Positions 18,908 through 31,242 of a stretch of 64,000 bases of DNA are shown here, one piece after another. Source of the stretch: Heliopora coerulea (Eukaryota; Cnidaria; Anthozoa; Scleralcyonacea; Helioporidae). Position numbers and translations under genes: made by a program. Positions within the stretch are counted from its first letter, which is position 1; each line of letters starts with the position of its first letter. Location of the stretch: assembly GCA_030142905.1 (NCBI GenBank), contig JASJOG010000148.1, positions 464,501 to 528,500 of the forward strand. Direction: 5' to 3'. The notes under the pieces are model-generated. The model ran no database searches. It was not told the DNA's origin and saw nothing but the letters and a program-made list of their open reading frames with translations.

Positions 18908-18924
18908 TTTAACACCAACTGAAC

Positions 18925-19512
18925 ACTCAAAAGTAGTTGGTTTAGTAGGGAAAAAATACGTGGTACATTGTCAGCTAAATGGACAAAAGGTACATTCCTT
19001 ATGGGACACAGGTGTCGCTTATTTCAAATAAATGGTTGGATGAAAAACTGCCTGGCATACCTGGTAGGAAGATCGAATCCTTACTGGATTATGGGGCAGA
19101 ACTACACTTGAAAACAGCAGATAGAACGAACATGCCATATGAAGGGTGGATTGAAGTTGAGTTCAAACTGGAAACATCAAGTAAAGACAGGACAGTTATC
19201 ATACCAAAGTTAGTGACTGGCAAAACACTTGATCACCCAATTATTGAGTATAATGCCATCAAAGAACTGGTAAAGAGGCAAGATGTACCAGAAGAGATAG
19301 CTCAAGAGTGGGCAGCATCATTCCCAGGTTCCCAATTAAAAAAGATACAGTCTATTGTCCGCTTTATGCAAACCCCATCCCAAGACAACTGCCTTGTGAG
19401 AACCATTGAACAAGACATGGTAATTCCCAGTGAAGACTACTGTAAGTGTAAAGTGTCTTGCAAATACAGGGCCCATAGAAGAGAGGGTACTGCTACTCTT
19501 CAAACCTGGTAG
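18925..19512 (+). pseudogene. Retroelement aspartic protease region
   Basis: The lead-in KKYVVHCQLNGQKVHSLWDTG contains the catalytic DTG, and after a frame change the ORF from 18,979 continues with TQVSLISNKWL, the usual DTG(A)QVSLIS pattern of Gypsy proteases. A conserved-looking tail follows (ELHLKTADRTNMPYEGWIEV, KTLDHPIIEYNAIKEL). The protein stops at 19,512 before any reverse transcriptase motif. The RT/RNase H part that should follow is missing or unrecognisable in 19,513-20,180, so the element is internally deleted. Confidence 0.7.
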
Positions 19513-20188
19513 TGAACCATCATGGCCAAGTAGTTTACAAGTATCTGAAGAAATGTTGACAGTCCCCTGTGGGTCGACTTGTCGAGTCTAAGTCAACGTT
19601 GCTAACATTAGCGACCATGACAGCTTTGGGAACACTGCAGTTGGTGAGATACCCCAGGAAGTGTGTAGGAAAGACAGATTTTCCCAGAAGCCATGTCACA
19701 AACACAGTATATTCAGAGAAAGAAAAGGATTACACAATACCAACCATTGAGAAGGGAATACGTACACCAAACTTAGGGTAAACAGGGACCGATGACTGTA
19801 ACCTCAGTGGCCTAACACAAGAACAATAAGTTGTGGGGAGGAAAATGTTTGAAGAGAGAATCTTTTTCAAAAGATGATGATGACATTGGATGCATTGAGG
19901 AACTTGAAAGGTCAAACACCAGTTCAGAAAACTTACAACTCGATTCCAAGTCAAGAAACCATCAAAGCCATCATTCAGGTTTCGGAAGTGCAGGCAGTAG
20001 GAGACACGGTTTGGATGGATGTAGTTACGGGCAAAATGGGAATATGAGAACAAGATTATATGAAGAGTGCGATATGACAGGAGGTCTCCCCAAGAGCCCT
20101 TTACAACTCACAACAAAATGACCTGAACATAAGACAACTGGTCTAGTACTTGGTAAGCAATAAATAAAGACCGTCAACGAGAGACTGC

Positions 20189-20869
20189 ATGCATGAAACA
20201 AAAATTACACGATGTCTAATGAATGAGTGGAAGAAGTTGGACCTTGGAGAAAATGGGATACTGAGAAGTTGTACTGGTGAATATGTACACCTGGTGTTAC
20301 CAAAGCAATTTTATCATATGGTATACCATGAGCTACACAAGGAAATGGGCCAGCTGACCAAGCAGAGATTCTGCTGGCCTTACATGCAACAGGACATTCA
20401 GCATCACATTACGAATGTATGTTCTTGCTCGAAACAGAAATGCCTGAAGCCACATCCTAAAGCGCCATTACAAAACCTCACATCCACAGCACCATTTGAA
20501 TTGATATCAATTGACTTTGTCCACTTAGAGAAAAGCAAGGATAAATATGAATACATCCTGGTGGTCATAGACCATTTCATCAGGTTTGCCCAGGTGTATG
20601 CAACCCACAACAAATCTGTTTGAACCACTGTGAACAAAATATACAATGATTTCGTTCTCCAATTTGGGTTCCTGTCCCAAATTCACCACAACCAAGGTGG
20701 CGAGTCTGAAAACAACTTATTCAAGCACCTAGAGCAGCTCTCTGATATAAAGGATTTCAGAAAAAAACCCTACCACCTTGAGCGAAATGGTTTGGTAGAG
20801 GGATTCAACCAGACTGTTTGCCCTATCAAGAACTTTACCAGAAGAAAGGAAGTCAATTTGGCCAGATAA
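20189..20869 (+). pseudogene. Gypsy integrase fragment
   Basis: The first frame gives an HHCC zinc-binding domain (FYHMVYHELHKEMGQLTKQR, then CSCSKQKC) and the start of the rve core (FELISIDFVHLEKSKDKYEY, VVIDHFIRFAQVYATHNKS). After a stop at 20,621 the same strand continues with VLQFGFLSQIHHNQGGESEN, where the usual second Asp (D.G) reads HNQGG, and then the Glu region ERNGLVEGFNQT. The second catalytic Asp thus appears lost. The C-terminal part, to about 21,260, is scrambled by stops. Confidence 0.75.
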
Positions 20870-21379
20870 AGTCGATAATGTTGTACATGCCTATAATTGT
20901 ACTAAAAGCAATACAACAGGGCTTCCACCATTCTTCCTATTGATCTACTCTTTGGATCATGTCACCCACCTCAGAGTGCAAGTTATCTGAAATATGTGGA
21001 GCAGTAGGCAACAGCCATGACCAAAGTGTATGAAATTGTTTGAAAGAAAACAAGATGACAACTTTGTTCAAGGGAGGCGAAAGACCAAAAGAAAGTACAT
21101 AGTACAATCCTCAAGCCAGGAGGCCTTGTGCTGGTGTGCAACCTTAGCGAACAGATCAGATTGGGAAGATAAAGTTCACGTTGTTTGTCAAGCAAAAAGG
21201 CAAAGACAGCCCAGTTTATAAAGTCAAACATGAAGGGACAGAAGGAAGAATACACGTGCTTCACAGAAATTTCCTACTACTTTATCACTTCCTGGAGCAT
21301 CTACCAACAAACACCAAGAAAAAGAGGAATGTCAGGAATGGATAAAAGCAATGATGATGATGCACAAAAAAAATGAGAT

Positions 21380-23260
21380 GGACAAAGAGGATTAGCCCAC
21401 AGGCATGAACAATCTCACCCCATGTTAGAACCAGACTAAGAAGATAATGATGGGGAAAATCTCATTCACCTACTTGTGAACAAATATCCATCAGTGACCA
21501 ATGTCAAGAACATGGGTAAACCTTATTGGAGAGAACATCTGCAGCATGTAAGACAACCCCCAATATTATTTGGATATTATCAACCTGGAAACTCAGTCCA
21601 GAACCTTATTTGCCTGTGTTTTCAGGATGCCTACCATAATTGCTCTGCAAACCAATACAATATCCTTCACCAATGTGGCTTTATCCTGAACTCGTAGAAG
21701 TACAATGACTAGGAACTGTTTATTGAAGTTACTTATCAAAAATATATTTCAGGTTTAGCCATCATAATGGAATGCTACAATTGTTGTTGAGCAAGTTCAG
21801 AAACACAGCTAGTAAGGTTAACTTGAAGTGATACCAATAGTCACAGTAGGGAACTGTAAAGTGAAAATTAACGAGTTATACATAGGAGCAGGGACTCCAA
21901 TGTCCAAACATATTGTTACTATTAGGCAGTACACTCCAAGAGCATTTTTAGAGCAGGGGAGAGTGAGACCTGAGTACATAGCTAGGGTACCATGTAGACC
22001 CATAAATCCAAGCAGGTAAGAATTGTTCTGTAATATTTATCTCTTCTGTTGTTCCTTTTGATTAAAAATAACAAAAGTAAAGTCTTAGAGTGTATTTAAT
22101 GTATTTGACCCAAGTGTAACAGTTAGACCACATTACATCTATTGAATTTCTTCTCCCTTAAGGGATCGATAAGTTCACTCTCTGTTTAATAACTTTGAGC
22201 TCTTTACTTTGAGCCCTGATAATTTCCAACAAATCTGCAATTTGTTTTTCTTGAAGATCTAAAATGTTGGATTGTTTATCAAATTGGTCTTCTAGCCTTG
22301 AAATGTCTTTTGTTGCCTGTTCTTCAAATAAGATGAAAGCTGTCTCTATTTTAGCAACCTGCTCTTCCAGACTGCAATCAACCGTCAAATTATGGATGTC
22401 ACCCCAATCTTCTGGGGAAGAATCAACCATGAGAACCAATTAATGCCCAGGTACAGGCTTGAACATGGCTTTAATCTCTGATGTTATAACCTTTGTATCG
22501 AGGCAGATAAATGGTTCTGCTACATTCCCAGCCAGCCCGTCCACAAACAAATTGAATGAACTCTTTCACCTTTCAGAAAATTATGTACAAAGTTGTGTGC
22601 TTCTTTTGCAAAGACAATCTTAAGCTCGGTAAGTGACTCCACAGATCCCTTATCCCTCAGTACATGAACAAGTAACTCTTCTGGCTTATTTTCAAGTTCA
22701 TCATTGAGCAACTGAAGTAAACTTGTAAAGCAAGATGCCATTGGTCTTGGAAACAGTTTCACTGGAAAAATCCACTTGCAAAAATCTTCAACAAGTTAGT
22801 GTTTCTGGACCTGCAAATTCACCAGCAATAATATAACCACTCTAATAATCTCAAACAGAATATTTTCTCTGGTTTTAAACAGCAAAACAACAGGGTAAAA
22901 AATTGGGCTGGGATGTAGGTGGTAGGTGGGTCGATCAGCAGATAGGAAGACAGAAAGATAGAAATCTTAATTTAATCACGGTAGTTTGTAAGTTAAAATA
23001 CAAAATGTTATATTGGACTTCTATCCCCAAAAGCTTAACATTATTTTTAGAATTGTAGTAACTAAAGGACAAAAATTATTATTAATAAGCATTGCTGCCA
23101 AAAAATTAAATTCTTAAGACTACTTTTAAATGTAGGTAGGGAAGTACTCTTTGAATGAAAGTGGGAGTGATTCCCACCATCTTGTTCTACTATAGACAAA
23201 ACTGTCAAGGCAAAATCCCTGGCTCCTGATCAAGTATTATAGTCATTTACCTTATATCTT
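21380..23260. other. Unassigned repeat debris
   Basis: No gene is firmly supported. Plus-strand open stretches at 21,476-21,697 and 21,828-22,019 resemble retroelement tail fragments but match nothing I can name. Two minus-strand frames, 22,158-22,439 (coiled-coil-like, SRLEDQFDKQSNILDLQEKQ) and 22,520-22,762, may be parts of one decayed gene. A GGTAGGTGGGTCGAT-type low-complexity patch lies near 22,915. Confidence 0.35.
22158..22762 (-). pseudogene. Decayed coiled-coil protein, possibly retroelement ORF1
   Basis: The minus-strand frame at 22,520-22,762 (LLQLLNDELENKPEELLVHV) is followed by 22,158-22,439, which has heptad-like spacing (LEEQVAKIETAFILFEEQAT and IADLLEIIRAQSKELKVIKQ). Coiled coils of this type occur in LINE ORF1 proteins, and a LINE reverse transcriptase fragment lies 500 bases to the right on the same strand, but no specific match is visible. 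The two frames are separated by about 80 non-open bases. Confidence 0.3.
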
Positions 23261-23269
23261 AAACATCAT

Positions 23270-23840
23270 TATTGCTTTATTGCATAGTCTTCATTCAGCT
23301 AATGATGTCTGTCCTAATCATTACAGAAACTCATTCAAACATTTAGTGTATGGAGCAACCAATACAATTCAGACCACATGATTTTGTAATTGTCGTAACT
23401 GGTCAGCTAATCCCTGTCCAATGGCATCCCGGATAATCAAGCACTACTCAAAATAGGGATCAGTTGTAGATTTATAGACCTGAATTAGATGCTTCCTATC
23501 AATTACGGGCTTAATTTTCCAAATGCTATTGATACACTCTTTTTCACTTTTTGCAAGCCAAATAACATTTTCATCTATTTTAAGCCCTAAGCATTTGGTA
23601 TCTTCTACCTCTGAGTGATATTCTGTTAAAAAAAAAAGAAGCAAATGACAATCTTTTAAGTAAAATTAGTCTCATCCACATAAATTCTATCCTTACTGTG
23701 CTCCAAACTAGAAGTCAAATCATGAATACATACTAAAAACAGTAATAGCCCGAGGATAGAGCCTTGTGGAACACCACAAGTCACTATTTCTTCCTCAGAT
23801 AACATTTTTAGGAACGACTGGTAAGGTAGGACTCAAACCA
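23270..23840 (-). pseudogene. LINE (Jockey/CR1-like) reverse transcriptase fragment
   Basis: On the minus strand the motif CGVPQGSILGLLLF lies at about 23,740-23,785. The FADD box, just downstream, reads YVDET and is not functional. Thumb-region sequence follows (CLGLKIDENVIWLAKSEKEC, LIQVYKSTTDPYFE) and then LADQLRQLQNHVV, each typical of LINE RTs. Stops and a T-run break it. It is flanked on the right by Penelope-like sequence on the same strand. Confidence 0.75.
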
Positions 23841-23879
23841 AGTTTAAAGAGGGGTGACAAATTTGTAACTTTAAAGAGT

Positions 23880-25172
23880 AATGTTTTGTTGCAGCATGCA
23901 AAATCATCAGAGTGAGAGAATAGGTAGGGTTACATCAATTATATAGCAGACTAAAATAAAAGTGACAAGGTAAGGGAGGGAGGAGCTATGATACATTGTC
24001 AAAATAAATAGATCTTTAAGATGAAATAGAAGTATGTCAGTTAGAACAGGGATAGAGGAATAGAACTGATATTTATGTTTGATGAAGGATTAATTTTGGG
24101 TTCATGCAGGCTTTCATTGATAAGAAGTTCAGAACTAAAAGAGCGTGAAGAGAGAATATGGAAGTTGTTTAAAGAAGCAGAATGACCAGTTTCAGAGAGA
24201 TGATTTAGTATGTTTCTTTCCCATCAAAGGAGAGATTCCCAAGTGGTCTGAGGCTCACATACAATGCATTACAGCATTGACACATGAATAAATAACCATG
24301 TCAGATCTCAGACCCTTAGGAATTCTATCTTTGAAGGTAAAAAGATGTGACAGGCATTTGGTAGGTTGGAAGATGGTAGAGATTTTGATATGAGAAAAAG
24401 TGGAACAGCAGATTTTTTGAATTTGGAGACTGTGAAAGGACGGCAAAAATACACTGACTTTTTTACAAACTTTTAAGGTGCTAGGTGTGGGATTATAAAT
24501 TTTGTTAAGAAATAACTGGATAGCTGTTAAGATTGAAGCTTTTCCTACATTTTCCTACTTCCAAATAAAAATGTCCATAAGTTGAACAGATTCTCGAGAA
24601 ACAGTTAAGGGTTAAAGTCAAACCTTTTGTGTATGTGAGAGGGATGAAAATATGGAGATTAGTGAACAGTCAGTGTGAATATTGGTTTTTGGTAAAGAGA
24701 TGTAAGAAAGAAGCCATTGTGGCGTTTCATTGGGATGTCAACAAATTAAAGTATTCTGTTGGTTTCAACTTCAGATGTAAATTTTGTTTGCATGTTCATT
24801 TAAAAAATTAAGAAATAGATCGATGTCAAGCAAAATAATGGAAAACAGCCATCAATATAGCAACAGTAATAAATTGGTTTGAAACTCTGTGGAAAGTTCT
24901 TTAACCATGTGTTTTCATGAAACAAAAAAATATTGTAAAAAAGTGGACCTAATGGCAAACTCATTGAAACACCATTAAAGTAGTATAGTACTTGGTGTTA
25001 CAAGATAATTTTTCCATTTGATGACATAATCAGAGAATCTCAGTGTATTATACACCAGATGGATAAATTTTACGAAAACTATATTATGGAAGAACATGTG
25101 TTCAAATGGAATACTTTTGGCCACAAGACCATTTCCCACCATATCAATAAATTTTATGGAAAAATTTCATAA

Positions 25173-25203
<31 letters not shown>

Positions 25204-25260
25204 TGTTATGATTTTGTTCTCCGGATTTGTGTTTCGGTGAGTCGAGCTTTCGACTTGGTT
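23880..25260 (-). mobile_element. Penelope-like element fragment, minus strand
   Basis: From right to left the minus strand gives decayed RT pieces (VETNRIL, GFFLTSLYQKP), the linker FKDRIPKGLRSDMVIYS at 24,255-24,446 that precedes the GIY-YIG domain, and the GIY-YIG C-terminus (NNFHILSSRSFSSELLINES). A hammerhead-like sequence with one core change lies near 25,210-25,260: CTGACAA, a stem on AAGTC, then GAAA. Stops are frequent. An (AT)n tract splits it. Confidence 0.65.
25181..25204. repeat. (AT)12 microsatellite
   Basis: Twelve AT units follow an A-run (25,171-25,180). A related (AT)9 tract lies at 25,365-25,382, so the 160 bases between them may be a small mobile unit or a gene-converted segment flanked by AT repeats. 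Confidence 0.95.
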
Positions 25261-25364
25261 CTTCAAGTCTTTGTCAGGTTATGGTGAGGTGTTTGCACAT
25301 GGTTTCCTTCTATCAGCTTGGTCCATGAGTCTTTGTGCGTGTAGGCGTTCCGAGCATCTGATGG

Positions 25365-25382
25365 ATATATATATATATATAT
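25365..25382. repeat. (AT)9 microsatellite
   Basis: A second AT tract 160 bases after the first. It is uninterrupted and not within a gene. Confidence 0.9.
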
Positions 25383-25700
25383 TAGCAATAATAACCCAAA
25401 AATGAGAACCAACTAATTTGCCAACTGTATGACTTTAATGGATGAATCTATTATTTTCACAATTATAGTCAGTCTGGCTAATGAGTTGAGGAGCGTAGTG
25501 ACTGAGATCATTAGGGGTGTAAAACCAATAATTTAAAATAGCAATCAATAGCCATTAAAAAGCTCCACAAAATTAACACAAAAGCCCCTCGCTTCTGAAC
25601 TTTGGAGGTCAATGTATGGGACCACCCACAACACATCTTTATATTGTCCACCCCTTCACATGCTTCCCATAAGGAGAGTCAACAGTTGATTCTAGTTAGT

Positions 25701-25866
25701 GATTTTCACAAAATAGGATCCTATAAATTAATTTTTCCTCCATATAATGACCAACACAACTGTGTTATGACATCAACTTCTTAATGCATTTAAACTGTGA
25801 TTGTATGAAGTGATTTTCACAGAATGGGATCCTATGAATAAAGTTAATATTTCCTCCACACAATGG
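25701..25866. repeat. Imperfect direct duplication of ~56 bp
   Basis: Unit one (25,701-25,760) and unit two (25,811-25,866) share GATTTTCACA, then GGATCCTAT, then a TTTCCTCCA block followed by ATAATG or CAATGG. The pair lies just right of unassigned repeat DNA and left of the polymerase gene end. Confidence 0.7.
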
Positions 25867-26637
25867 ATACCAATATATTAATAAAGTAGTTAATTTTTTA
25901 TTTTCTAACGTTCATAAGCATATGATTCTATACCCTTCTTCTGATATCTGTTATCATCAAAACAGCTTAGTGAAAGTTTTTTAATTTCAAACATTTCGAA
26001 CTGATGATTTTGGCTTCTGATCATTTTCAATTATATGCAACATTTGTTTATTATTTAATAATACATCTTTATAATTTTCATGTTTGATATTGGCGGTTTT
26101 TCTTCATTTACAAATACATCTTAGATCTCAAACCAATAAATTTAGCAACTGGAATTCCAGTAGTTTCATCTTTGAATTTTCCTATTACTTTCTTGTTGCC
26201 TTTATCAAAATATGAAGAGTTTTTGGACTTACAGAAGTCTTTGTAAACATCTTTAGCTTCAATTTCATATATAAGACTATCAGTATCAGTAAATAATTTT
26301 GCTTTACTTCCATACTTTTGTTTTATATAATTATAGTGAAAGTGGTATGTTAGTGTCTTAGAAAGACCTAGGAACACGTACCCACATATGCCAACCTATT
26401 TAAACTTAGCATTTCTCTGATCTGACATCAACTCTTATTCTTAGATTTTCCATGGTCATACCAAAAACACTATTATTCATAAGCTTGATCAAGTTTTTTT
26501 TCAAATGCGTTTTTTGTATTAGTTCTCTTTTGGGTGATAAAGCCAAGATGACTGAATGAGTTCTAATACTATAATAGCCAAGCAAACAAGTTTAAATAAA
26601 GCCATAATGGAACCATATCTTTAAAAAGATTTTATTG

Positions 26638-26690
26638 ACTAACGTTTCGTTACTTAACCAGTAGCATCATCAGAGTAATTATTTACAGGA
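26638..26690 (-). ncRNA. Hammerhead ribozyme in the left pseudo-LTR
   Basis: On the minus strand the core reads CTGATGA (26,667-26,673), then a stem-loop GCTAC..TGGTTAA..GTAAC with one mismatch, then GAAA (26,645-26,648), then C-GTTA-G-TC. This fits the minimal type I hammerhead of Penelope elements, in which helix III is a single base pair capped by a short loop and cleavage follows TC. Helix I pairing is imperfect. Confidence 0.75.
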
Positions 26691-26832
26691 GTCGAAAGGT
26701 TTAAATAGCTAACTGTTACAAAAATAGTGATGAAAGGATGTCACAAAGGATTAGCGGAAAGATTAGCAAGAACAATTAGCCAAAGGAGTGCAAATGGTCA
26801 AGTGGTGAAGAATTGGACGTGTGAAGAAAACG

Positions 26833-28003
26833 TTAAAAAAGTGCTAAGGGAAAGGATCTAATATTAGCGCTAAGAGACAGTTGCATTCTAGAAATTAACA
26901 GACTTTTTTTCAGAAGAATGACAAACTGAGTTGAGCCAGAGGATAAGATTTTGAAATAATCAAATGAGATTTCATGGTCAGTTTTCACCTTGTGTGAAAG
27001 GACACTAGATAGTGTAGAATGTGAGCATGGTTTTCCAGTGTAGGCTGAAATACCTATGCGACTGGAGATCCTAGCGTGTAATAAATGGCATGTTTCGCCT
27101 ATATACAACACCTGGCAGCATCAGCACGTGAATTTGTAAACTGCATGGGATCTCAATTTGAGTGGTAAATGATCTTTAAAACGGAAAAAGTTAGACAGAC
27201 AAGAAACAGGAAGAAGAGAGATATGAATTTGAAGATGTGGATAGGGCGACAAAAGTAATTTGGTAACTTGTTGACAAATTTGTAGGCCACGATTTCTGGT
27301 GAAAGGTAAAACTAAAGAAAGTAAGACCCTAGGTGCCATAAGAGGTTTTACAGGAGGACGAGAAATTTTGTATTAAAAAAATTGGAAAACAGTGGTCCAA
27401 GAATCTGTGTGGATATCCATTTTGTTTTAATAAAGTTTTCAGTTTCTCAAGTTCAACGTGAAAAGTATCGTAACAGGAGCTTAGTTTGAAATAGCAAAAC
27501 ATCAATTGTAAATTAATCCCTTTTAAACATGAGGGGTATAAAACTTTCAAAGTTGGTAAAAAGCCCAGGGAAAGTTGGTTTGCAACAAACTGAGATAACA
27601 AACCATTAGGGCATCGGAAGTGTTTTGTCAGCTTCAATTTCGCAAGTAAAATGAATGCAGATGTGTTGGAAATTTAGATAATCTAAGAAGGGAGTAATGT
27701 GGTATTTAGATTTAACCAAAATAAAACAATTGTCAATATAACACCTGTAATATATGAGTTTGAGCTGAGCAGGGCAATTTTTAAGCCAATTTTGTTCATG
27801 GTATGAAAGAAAAATGTTGGCAAATAAGGGATCAAGAGGTGAACCCATAGCGACACCTTCAATTTGATCAAAAAACCTACCTCTGAAAGTAAAATGACAA
27901 TTTTTGACTGATCAATTAAGGAGTTGCTTAAGCTGTTTGCAAGAGAAACCTTGAAATTACTGAGCAGAAGAAATGACTGATCTAGAACAATATCTATGGT
28001 TTC
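26833..28003 (-). pseudogene. Penelope reverse transcriptase C-terminal part and GIY-YIG nuclease
   Basis: On the minus strand after the hAT: TIDIVLDQSFLL, then the motif RFFDQIEGVAMGSPLDPLFA (RT motif B region) and the polymerase box YIDN at about 27,750, where the family has YXDD. Thumb sequence follows (CEIEADKTLPM), then the linker FKDHLPLKLRSHAVYKFTC with its Cys, LYIGETCHLL (GIY-YIG start) and the C-terminal KILSSGSTQFVILLKKSLL. Frame changes occur near 27,330, 27,610 and 27,860. The second Asp of the YXDD box is lost. Confidence 0.8.
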
Positions 28004-30653
28004 CAGTGTTTCCACTTTAACAACTCACAATTTCCCGTTCTGCTCAAAATTTTTTCCTTATTTTAGACAAAATTTCCTTCACCAGTTTTGAAAATTTCCA
28101 TATAATTTCATTCTGTGATAAAGTGCTTAATACAACCCGTTTTCCACACGACGAAGTTGTTCGTGGGTTTGTGAGAATGCTTTTCTCGAGAAAGTGATTG
28201 CCTGATCAAGAAAATTTGTCTGAGAACTTTTTTACCAACAAATCATGTTGCCGAAAAGGGCATTCAAGCTTACCTGGCATGCACACAAGGAAAATTGTTG
28301 GAATGAAGGAAAAACTGAACACAACCAGACTTATAAGATAAACATTTTCACTGACAAACTTTAATAGTCATATATATAAACATACTATATAATAATAGTC
28401 AAACTCATATTAGATATATTCATGTTCAATAAGAGTTCAAGCATTTACATACTATGATATGAAGGTGCTCAACTAGAGTTCCAAATCCAGCATTCTGCAA
28501 CTACTGAATTTTCTGGCAAAATTCAGCTTTAGCATTTGCCTTCATGTTCGACACCAAGTCCAGCAGGCAGGGATGCTGTAGAACAACCTTTTGACAACAC
28601 CATTTGAAAAAGGGAAGGAAGCCATTAAACCAAGAAAGGTGATAAGCTGAGGATATTTTGGATCACCAGTAGGTAATTTAGCTGATTTCACTTTTAGCCA
28701 GTATTCCTCCAAGGTTAAGTTAGGATTCAAACCATCCTCAAATGGGTGATTTCTCCATTGGAGATCTAACTCACTGAGGTCTACCATATCTTTTAAATAT
28801 GGCAACTTCATTGCAATAGAGTAAAGTGATGGTGGCTTTAAGTTGAATGCATTTTCTGGTAATGTACTCTCCACAATATACAGAATTTCTTGTTTGAGAT
28901 CAAATCGTTGCTTAACTTGAATGATACCTTCGATCAGGAAGTTTCTGCAATCACCAAGGAACATCTGAACATCATTTGGACAAGCACCAGCTTTTATTTC
29001 TTGCAAACTTTGTGATGCCATCACTCCCAAGTACACTTGGTCAAGTGGAACATATTTCTCAATCTTTTGAGGATCAATTTCTTGAGCAGGTGTAGATCTT
29101 ACATATTCCACACTCGAAAAGTCACTAGCCATTCCCTTTACGAGCTTTTCCACTTGCCCTCTTAAGCTTTGCAGAAGTGGTCTTTCACACTGAAATAACT
29201 TATTGAAATCATTGAATCGTTCTAATTGGTAGGCCAAAAATTCCAAGTAGGCTCTCGTGAAATCATTAAATAGTGAAGCCTTGATTCGATCATTGGTATT
29301 TGAAGGATCTTCTACAGAGACAAGAACAAAGTAGTGCTTCAGTGCATCGTATTGTTCCAGAATTCTGTTTAGACGAAGTTCTAACGCTAACCATCTTGTT
29401 TGGCCAGGACTGAGAAGCTTGTGGGGTTCAACTTCAAAAAAATCTTGGAACTCTTTGTAAGCATCTTGCCTTTTAGATGATCAGCTAAAATGTGCATACA
29501 CATCACGACAGAGGTCCTCAAGACTCTTAGGGAGCTTAAGTGCAGCATGGGATGAGGCAAGATGAATCAAGTGACATGAACATTTGACTATGTGGATGTG
29601 CCTCACATCTGACTTCAGCATCTGGGAGACCGAGTTCTGGTCACCAAACATGACATTAGTAGTATCTGGTGAATATCCTAAGATGTTATCCATTGGGATA
29701 TTCAGGGTTTGGAATGTTCCCTTGAAAGCTGAGTATATCCCTGAAGCAGTTGAGTCTTTGACTTCTACCATATCAAGAAGAATCTGCTTTGATTGAAAAC
29801 ACTCGGTATCAAAGTAACAGGGCATAATAGCAAGTTGCTTTCTGGTCGAGACATCGGTTGTTTCATCAACAATGGTGCTGAATCTTTGCAAACGAAGAAG
29901 TTTAGTTGCCTCACGAATGTAATCGAAGCCAAGCACTTGGTGAATTATGTTTGTCGCTTTTTGCTTTCCTAATCTGGCAAGTGCAAAAGGCTTATCGTTA
30001 GGAAATAGACTCTTTGAAAGCTCAACAAAACTTTCTATTAAAGATACAGGAAGATTGTGTTCTGCTATGAAAGCACATAGTTTAATCTCCATAACTTTTC
30101 TTACGTTTGAACAAAGTGGAAAGACTGGGGCTACCTTTTGCTGACTGAACTTTTGTTTGATGTTTTGCAGAATCCATGTGTCGCCGAATGCCAGTCTTGG
30201 TCAAATTTATTTCCAGTAGGCAAATCTTGCAGTATGGTTTCACAGTTCCATCCGTCCCTCTCCTTTTTGCTAACCATTCTCTAAACTCTTTTACTTCTAA
30301 CCAGCTTTCAACAAATTTTGGTTCCTTTCTTTTACATTTGCTATTATTTGAAAGCTGATCACTTGATGTATATCTCTGACCATCCACTTCACTATCAATT
30401 ATATCATTTTCTCCTTCATCACTAGAGTTACCGTATGGTTGGGAATCAGGAATGTTGTTTTTTGAATTCACTGATGCGTGATACAATGCCAATAATTCGA
30501 GCATGTGACTCAAAATCTCTGAACTACATACTTTAAACAAATAAACTGATCAATGATTATCAAACATTAGTAAACATGAAATTTCCTTCTTTTTTGCATT
30601 TCCTTTTTTTCCCTTCTAATTGCCAAAATTTACTGAAAAAGGAAAAAACCCTG
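28004..30653. mobile_element. hAT transposon nested in the Penelope element
   Basis: A perfect 8-bp duplication ATGGTTTC lies at 27,996-28,003 and 30,654-30,661. The termini are CAGTGTTTCCACTTT at the left and, on the minus strand, CAGGGTTTTTTCCTTTTTCA at the right: hAT-type ends starting CAG. The insertion point falls exactly inside the RT codons for ETI, between motif A and motif B. The 2,650-bp unit carries a nearly full transposase on the minus strand. Confidence 0.93.
28542..30540 (-). pseudogene. hAT transposase with N-terminal zinc finger
   Basis: The N-terminal frame (30,540-30,082) has a BED/C2H2-like finger: YCKICLLEINLTKTGIRRHM with DSAKHQ. A frameshift at ~30,085 leads to the main frame (30,092-28,542), which contains FSTIVDETTDVSTRKQLAIM (first Asp region), GYSPDTTNVMFGDQNSV, CSCHLIHLASSHA and the C-terminal LEEYWLKVKSAKLPTGDPKY. 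The dimerisation end is altered to PFSNGVVKRLF. One in-frame TGA interrupts it at 29,481-29,483. It resembles SCAND3/ZBED-related hAT transposases. One shift and one stop in ~670 codons point to a fairly young copy. Confidence 0.85.
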
Positions 30654-31140
30654 ATGGTTTCATCAATGGCTATGTTGGTGAAAAGTGAGGTGATGTCAAA
30701 ACTGGCAATTATTAAGTTACTAGAATTAATATTCAGGGAGAATAAATCCTGAATGAAAGAGAAAGAATCACTAAGTACAGACCTAAGGAAAGAGGGCAAA
30801 GCAAAAGAGTGAGAAACTTAGCTGAATTATAAGAATGAATACTGATTGCTGATAAAATAGGTCTTGTGTACCTTTGCTAAGCCATATATTATACCAGGTC
30901 GGGAATCAGTCGGTGACAAATGTTTAAGCTGTTCATTGGTGATTGTGTTGGTCTTCTTAAGTTCTTTGTGGAAGGTTCATATTTTATTCTCACATTTGAT
31001 TGTGGTCTTGACAGGGTCATCCAGTAGAGGTTTAAATTTGTTGGTGTCCTACAAAATATCTTCCATCTTAGAATCATATTCAGCCTTGTCTAAGACCATC
31101 ACACTGTTGGCCGCTGATTGTTCTGCTAATCCTTTCTGAC
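30654..31140 (-). pseudogene. Penelope reverse transcriptase N-terminal part
   Basis: The minus-strand frame gives NSVMVLDKAEYDSKMEDIL, TNKFKPLLDDP, ELKKTNTITNEQLKHLSPTD, GIIYGLAKVHK, and then IIASFDITSLFTNIAIDETI, the RT motif A with its catalytic Asp. It ends at the hAT insertion (30,653). Stops break the frame near 30,840 and 31,020. These strings in this order are diagnostic of Penelope RTs, which are fused downstream to a GIY-YIG nuclease. Confidence 0.85.
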
Positions 31141-31194
31141 ATCCTTTCATCACTATTTTTGTAACAGTTAGCTATTCAAGCCTCTCAACTCCTG

Positions 31195-31242
31195 TAAATA
31201 ATTACTCTGATGATGTTACTGGTTAAGTAACGAAAGGTTAGT
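31195..31242 (+). ncRNA. Hammerhead ribozyme in the right pseudo-LTR
   Basis: The plus strand has CTGATGA at 31,207-31,213, a stem II GTTAC/GTAAC with loop TGGTTAA, GAAA at 31,232-31,235, then GGTTAGTC. Stem II is perfect here, but the helix III closing base is G instead of C, so the one-pair helix III is lost compared with the left copy. The two copies are inverted to each other. Confidence 0.7.

Noticed and set aside
19831..20121. 96-codon plus-strand ORF between protease and integrase fragments
   Set aside because: It has none of the reverse transcriptase or RNase H motifs expected at this place and is rich in Ser, Asp and Gly; treated as scrambled retroelement DNA.
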